Part shown: in pieces, positions 59,307-64,000 of the stretch
How positions within the stretch are numbered: the first letter of the stretch is position 1
How the letters are laid out: each line of letters starts with the position of its first letter
NCBI GenBank assembly: GCA_050084515.1
Contig: CM114274.1
Span: 18,352,001 to 18,416,000, forward strand
Direction: 5' to 3'
From: Blasia pusilla
Lineage: Eukaryota; Marchantiophyta; Marchantiopsida; Blasiales
DNA: 64,000 nt
Program-made: the position numbers and the translations under genes
Notes under the pieces: generated by a model
Database searches by the model: none
Seen by the model: only the letters and a program-made list of their open reading frames with translations
Told to the model about the DNA's origin: nothing

Positions 59307-60756
59307 AAAAACCCCACATTTATAGTTACCAACAAGTAATAAAATGAATAAATTTTACATAAAACAACAATATATTATTCATAGTACTACTTATAGAAGG
59401 TGATTCATCCTTTAAAATATCAGCAAAAAATATGGATAAAATCCCAAATAAGTCATTTTCCATCATTTAAAGATCTCAGCCATGCTCTGACACGTTCACA
59501 CAGCCTATCATGGTTGTAGGAGAGCACTTCTTCCTCTAGATATCAAATGGATAAATCATAAGCTTAAAAGCTAGATTGAGGCCTATCGAGTAAGTCCATC
59601 ATACTTTACCATGATCTTGAATATGGTAATGGATATCTAATGACGCAAGGTTAATTTTTTGAATGTCCAAAGGAAGGTTTGGGATTCCAATTCTCTGTTA
59701 AGAATAGCAAATCAAGAGTTAGAACATAAATAAAGAATATAACCAAAAAAATAAAAATAAAAAGATGACTAAGTAAAAGATATGCATTTATCCAATGCCT
59801 TCGATGTAGAAGGTCTTTTGTTAGTGGAACTAAGAAATGTTCCCACACCATAGCCCAAAGAAAAGATGTGTTATAAACTTTGTTTGTGTGCAACCTTGTA
59901 TCGTGGATAATAAAATTTTACAATAAGAGAATGAATGGAGGTCAGTCCCATTCTAATTATATAGGGTATGTACAAGCAATCCTAATATTTAGTTATATTA
60001 ATTATGGTTAACTAATCATAGTTAACGTAATCGTGTTTGATTGACTTATCAAGATTAAACTTTCCTACTTCATGTGAATACCAAATGTAATAATTCATGT
60101 GTTTGATGACCTTGGCTATGGCCCAGTTTTCTATACAACCCACCCTCCCTCTCATCTAAGATCATGCAATTATGAAGACACATAAATTATAAGGATGTAC
60201 TATTGAGGGTAATACCTAGTAGTGATCAGGAAAGCCTTTATCCATGGCATGACTTATGTAATCCTATTGCAAATCAATTTTGTAGAATCAATTTGAGAAT
60301 TTTGGGTCAAGCCACCTCGTTAAACTTTTTAGTAGCTAGCAAAATTTTGATATTTGTGACATGAACCAGCCATCTTTGCACATCTTTATGTATCTTCTTT
60401 TGTCTATTTTATAATGGTTGACAAATGGCAGTGGAGTATAGATGGACTCAACTTCTATATATTAATGATGATGAGGAAATTGTCACAAATAGTAGAAAGG
60501 CTTAGTCATACAAAGCACAAAATAATGCATGACTATAACCAATTCCCACCTCTTGGAAGTCTTGCTCAACAAGAAGTTCTACATCAACTTGCAACAAAAA
60601 TAAGGAGACCAATTGCATGTAGTGAGTTTAGATTTTCGATGAGCATGACCTATTCTTGTAAGAAATTGTTGATGTATGACGCATTGTACATTTTTTTACT
60701 TATGTTTTGTATTAGGTCCTATAATAAGTGCAAAATTCTATATATATGTATGTATG
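59307..60756. other. Eroded DNA upstream of the helicase remnant
   Basis: In minus orientation some further helicase-like segments may exist but could not be read with confidence. The plus frame at 60414-60857 has no domain and ends in the TA repeat. Confidence 0.3.
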
Positions 60757-60759
60757 CTA

Positions 60760-60819
<60 letters not shown>
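60757..60819. repeat. (TA)n microsatellite, about 30 units
   Basis: An uninterrupted alternation of T and A, directly after AATAAA. Confidence 0.98.
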
Positions 60820-60822
<3 letters not shown>

Positions 60823-63310
60823 TTCCATTAGCATACATTCCGCATATCAAAATTTGACAATTTCAAAAAATGACAAACCAATGTAGCTCAATCAATATGT
60901 ACGTTATGATATTTTGCAATGAAAACATTACATCTGAATGTTTTACCCTCCCCTTCACTGATTTCTCTTATGTGTCTATATTCTAAATAAGTATACCTTT
61001 CTATGATTAGTTATGGTTGATGGTACTTTTTTCACACTTTCAATGCATTTTTTCTTTAAAGTTTTTTATATGCTTTCCGTGGAGAGTTATACCATGTGAA
61101 ATTTAGTCAATTTTAACATAGATTCATACATATACTGAATAAAATGGACATTAAATTATTGTTTTGGTCCCTTTATATTTTTACTTTTTTATATTCATTT
61201 TCGTACATATTTTCTTTTGGCACAAAATCATGTTGATACTTGCTTAAATTTTGGGTATCACTCTTGCGAGTTTTCTTATTTCAACTCGTTAATTTTTCAC
61301 AATTTTGCATTATTTGTGAGTCACAACACTTCTTGTGAATATAAGCGTCTTTTGAATAATGTCTTCTGACAATAAGGTAAGAAACATCGCCCATTACCTA
61401 GATATCCATTACTTGTTCTAGAACTCATTTCTAGTGTGATTGAGTCAATGTTTTATCAATTAAGAACTCAACAGTGATGTTATGGATAAGTGTCATACTA
61501 TCCATCGTCGGACCATCGACGTACATCAGTTAGGCATCATATTATCCATTAGATCTTGCATAAACATCAACTACTTAAAGATCTTGTAATGATTCCTCCA
61601 CATTAAGCCCTAGTGAAGGCTTTTGCTTACAGTGTGGGCTTCGGGCGGGCCAGTGCAGGCCAGACGGGCTCATGTGGATTGCAAAATGGTAGGCAAGAAC
61701 GGGCGATGGGGTTTATGGCCCAAGTGCATGATAGTTGAGCCCGAGTCTACGTTGTGGGTGGAGAGGTCCTGAATGCGGGCCACTAGTACTCCCGTACGCA
61801 CGAACATGGACATGTCCATAAACATGGACTTTTTCCATTCATAGCTTTTGGAATGATCAACAAACTTTTCTTAGAGTTTTTTTTTCTTCACATGATATAT
61901 TGAACAAGAGTGTGATGAGATTCCTATGATACAAGCTTTGATAACTCCAACTAGTAGGAGTAAAAAGTTTATGAACCCCTTTTAATAAAATTGCAATTCC
62001 CTTTCAAAAACAAATAATGTCGTTCATATAGTCTACAATTCATACAACTTGATGACTATTGAAGAATCTTCTTCAATTCTTCTGAACATTTCATGACATT
62101 AATATATTCAATTGAAATAATTCCATGTTTATGCTTCAAAATTATTGCATGACACATAATACTCAGGTTGATGGGCTCATCACCTCTCAACAAAGCATCA
62201 TTACCACTAATGCACTATAAATGATAAGAAAATACTCATTCATCCGTCTAGAGCGTTATTTACGATCCTCACTAGTAAGTGATTATGAGTGCAGAGGTTC
62301 TAGAATACAAGTTATTCTACAGCCGTTGGATGTGAATTTTTCAACTGTCCATCATCGTCGGATGGATGTGAGATCATTGGATGGATGTGAAATGTGATCC
62401 GTAATAAAGCCATCACATCTCTCGATTAATTACTCTCATAGTATTTTTCTTCTCTATGATCGTAATTTTCTCCTATACGTACATAGTATTCTTCTCCATT
62501 ACACAAGTTTCTCCTGCCGCATCAGTCTCCCGCTCCCGCCGTATTAGTCTTCTTCTTAGCCCTTAGTTAGTATACTATCCTAAATCAGGGCCCCATATTG
62601 GTTGATACCTTTGAAATCTTCCACCACTAATAATTATGAAAGTCCAAACTAAACGATCTAATTGATCCTAATGGGGAGTGTAGTTAATATCCACAAAAAA
62701 AGTACATTTCAAAAACTTTTTAAATTACAATACTCAGACTATGCATAGACAATTCAAACATTCCTCATGTACCAAAATTCAAAGTTTGCCTAAATGATTC
62801 CACTCCTTATAAACAATAAAGCTTCAATTGTATATCTAGATGTACTAGTCTCACTATATTACTTCATCATTTCAGCTCAATCCTTGTGGCAAATAACAAT
62901 AGCCCAGAATAATGTGGGGCTTCAAGACTAGTTCTATTTCACAAGAAGATTGGAAAATAAGACAAAATACAACTGTAGTACCAAGCATAAAAGAGGAACG
63001 CTCTATCTTGAGTTATTTGTAACAATTCTATTTCATAGATAATCTTGCAAGAGTGCATCTAGAATCTTCATACTTTTGAATTAAGGATTCAATCATATTT
63101 TATATATAGAGTAACTTTATATACACATTAAGTTCTTATGTCCATTTTCCCCTTTCAAGTAGTGAAGAATTCCCTTAATTGCTTCCTAATGTTTCTTCGA
63201 TGGGCGTGACATAAACTTACTAACCATTTGTCCTAGCTATATTTTTCTCATTGCATTGTCACTCACGTGGATATATATATGTATATCCTCATCGCTAATT
63301 TGGGGTCAGT
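60820..63310. other. AT-rich intergenic DNA
   Basis: No gene recognised. The stretch 61620-61790 is G/C-richer (GGGCGGGCCAGTGCAGGCC) and may be a fragment of another repeat. A family-B-like GGACATGTCCATAAACATGG lies near 61809. Confidence 0.4.
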
Positions 63311-64000
63311 TGTGTGGTCTTGGTATCCATGTTGAAAGTATTTTTATATTTGTACGGACCTACCTATATGTTTGTAAGATTTTACAATATTTTTTTAGTG
63401 GGTGTGAACAATGATGAAGATTGTGTAGTGAGGTGCATGGACATATGTGATAGTTGTCACATCATACTTGGTTGATAAATAAAGTTGAATTGTTTTGAGG
63501 TTGTAGGGAGTCAACGAGTTTTTTAGGCATAACTTCATCCTTGGCAATAAAATGACATTGGTTATAGTTCTGTTGCGTAGAGATCATCGTTTGTGATAAT
63601 CATCTATTTTGTTATTTCAAGCCAAAAGACATATTGATCGAGTTCAGAATAACTCAATGATATGTGTTCGCATGTAGCTATTTTAACTACATATTGGAGA
63701 TTTTAAAATCTAGTTTGGCTCTTCAAAAGGATATAAAAGGTGGGAAGATTGCTCTTACTCACCATCTTTCACATGTTGAATTTTAAGGTTTCGTAGGAGT
63801 TTTAGTGTTAGTTCCAGATTTCCTTATGATAGAGGATGGATGAAGCTTGATATCATACATAGATTCAAGAAGGGAATTGGCCATTTGAGCCATTTTTACT
63901 TTGAATTTGTTGTATGCTTTTAGTAGACATGTGTGTGTATTTTTTATGTATTCAGATCTATCAGTGTGTCGGGAAGATTGACCATGTTTTTTGTATGGAT
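63311..64000 (+). mobile_element. LTR of the PHD/DNMT gypsy family, cut by the window end
   Basis: It begins TGTGTGGTCTTGGTATCC and follows the plan of 50420-51163: TAGGGAGTCAACGAG, a TATAAAAGG promoter near 63731, GAGCCATTTTTACT near 63888. A second start-like segment begins at 63911 (TGTATGCTTTTAG) and runs to the end of the window. Whether gag follows cannot be seen. Confidence 0.65.

Noticed and set aside
62260-62420. Possible Helitron end at CACTAGTAAGTG
   Set aside because: No hairpin near the CTAG and no matching TC end were found.
1-64000. tRNA and rRNA genes
   Set aside because: I saw no convincing cloverleaf or rRNA core by eye; a covariance-model scan would be decisive, and hits would add features.

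Overview
The window is nuclear DNA of a land plant (streptophyte). It holds three host loci with spliced or plant-type coding sequence, a mitochondrial DNA insertion carrying group II intron sequence, and many Ty3/gypsy retrotransposons and Helitrons. The low gene density, the types of gypsy element and the LINE-like fragment make me favour a seed-free plant (lycophyte, fern or bryophyte). I cannot name a species from the sequence alone.

Layout. 0-3.5 kb: a six-exon rhodanese (sulfurtransferase) gene, + strand, 195 codons, with a plastid-type N-terminus. 4.2-4.5 kb: a 43-bp tandem array. 5-12.1 kb: repeats, including a foldback element, Helitrons, a solo LTR (8.07-9.08 kb) and a mitochondrial insertion (about 9.6-11.5 kb). 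14.9-16.6 kb: a nepenthesin-type aspartic protease gene on the - strand. 17.8-24.4 kb: dispersed repeats, a very short Helitron, and a decayed cytosine-C5 DNA methyltransferase (DNMT) domain at 20.5-21.2 kb. 24.9-28.7 kb: a + strand gypsy element with RT, RNase H, integrase, a C-terminal PHD finger and an LTR. 28.69-29.06 kb: a sliver of a UPL1/UPL2-like HECT ubiquitin-ligase exon between two retrotransposons. 29.06-35.1 kb: a - strand chromovirus (LTR, chromodomain, integrase, RNase H, RT, protease, gag). 35.3-35.8 kb: a truncated LTR of the PHD/DNMT family. 36.4 kb: a PIF1-type helicase remnant. 40.7-45.6 kb: a complete 12-exon gene for a 373-residue plant protein with an SCA7/ataxin-7-like zinc-binding site. 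47-51.2 kb: Helitrons and an internally deleted gypsy copy with zinc knuckles, protease, the first DNMT motif and an LTR. 52.6-53.3 kb: a LINE-like C-terminal fragment. 56.6-57.5 kb: a tandem array of about 290 bp. 58.3-59.3 kb: a Helitron helicase pseudogene on the - strand. 63.3 kb to the end: another LTR of the PHD/DNMT family.

The most interesting system is the gypsy family spread over 20.5-21.2, 24.9-28.7, 35.3-35.8, 48.5-51.2 and 63.3-64 kb. Read together, its decayed copies suggest an element coding for gag with zinc knuckles, an aspartic protease, a DNMT, RT/RNase H/integrase and a terminal PHD finger. Such an element would carry both a DNA-methylation writer and a chromatin reader. 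No copy here is intact, so the full order is inferred by comparing copies.
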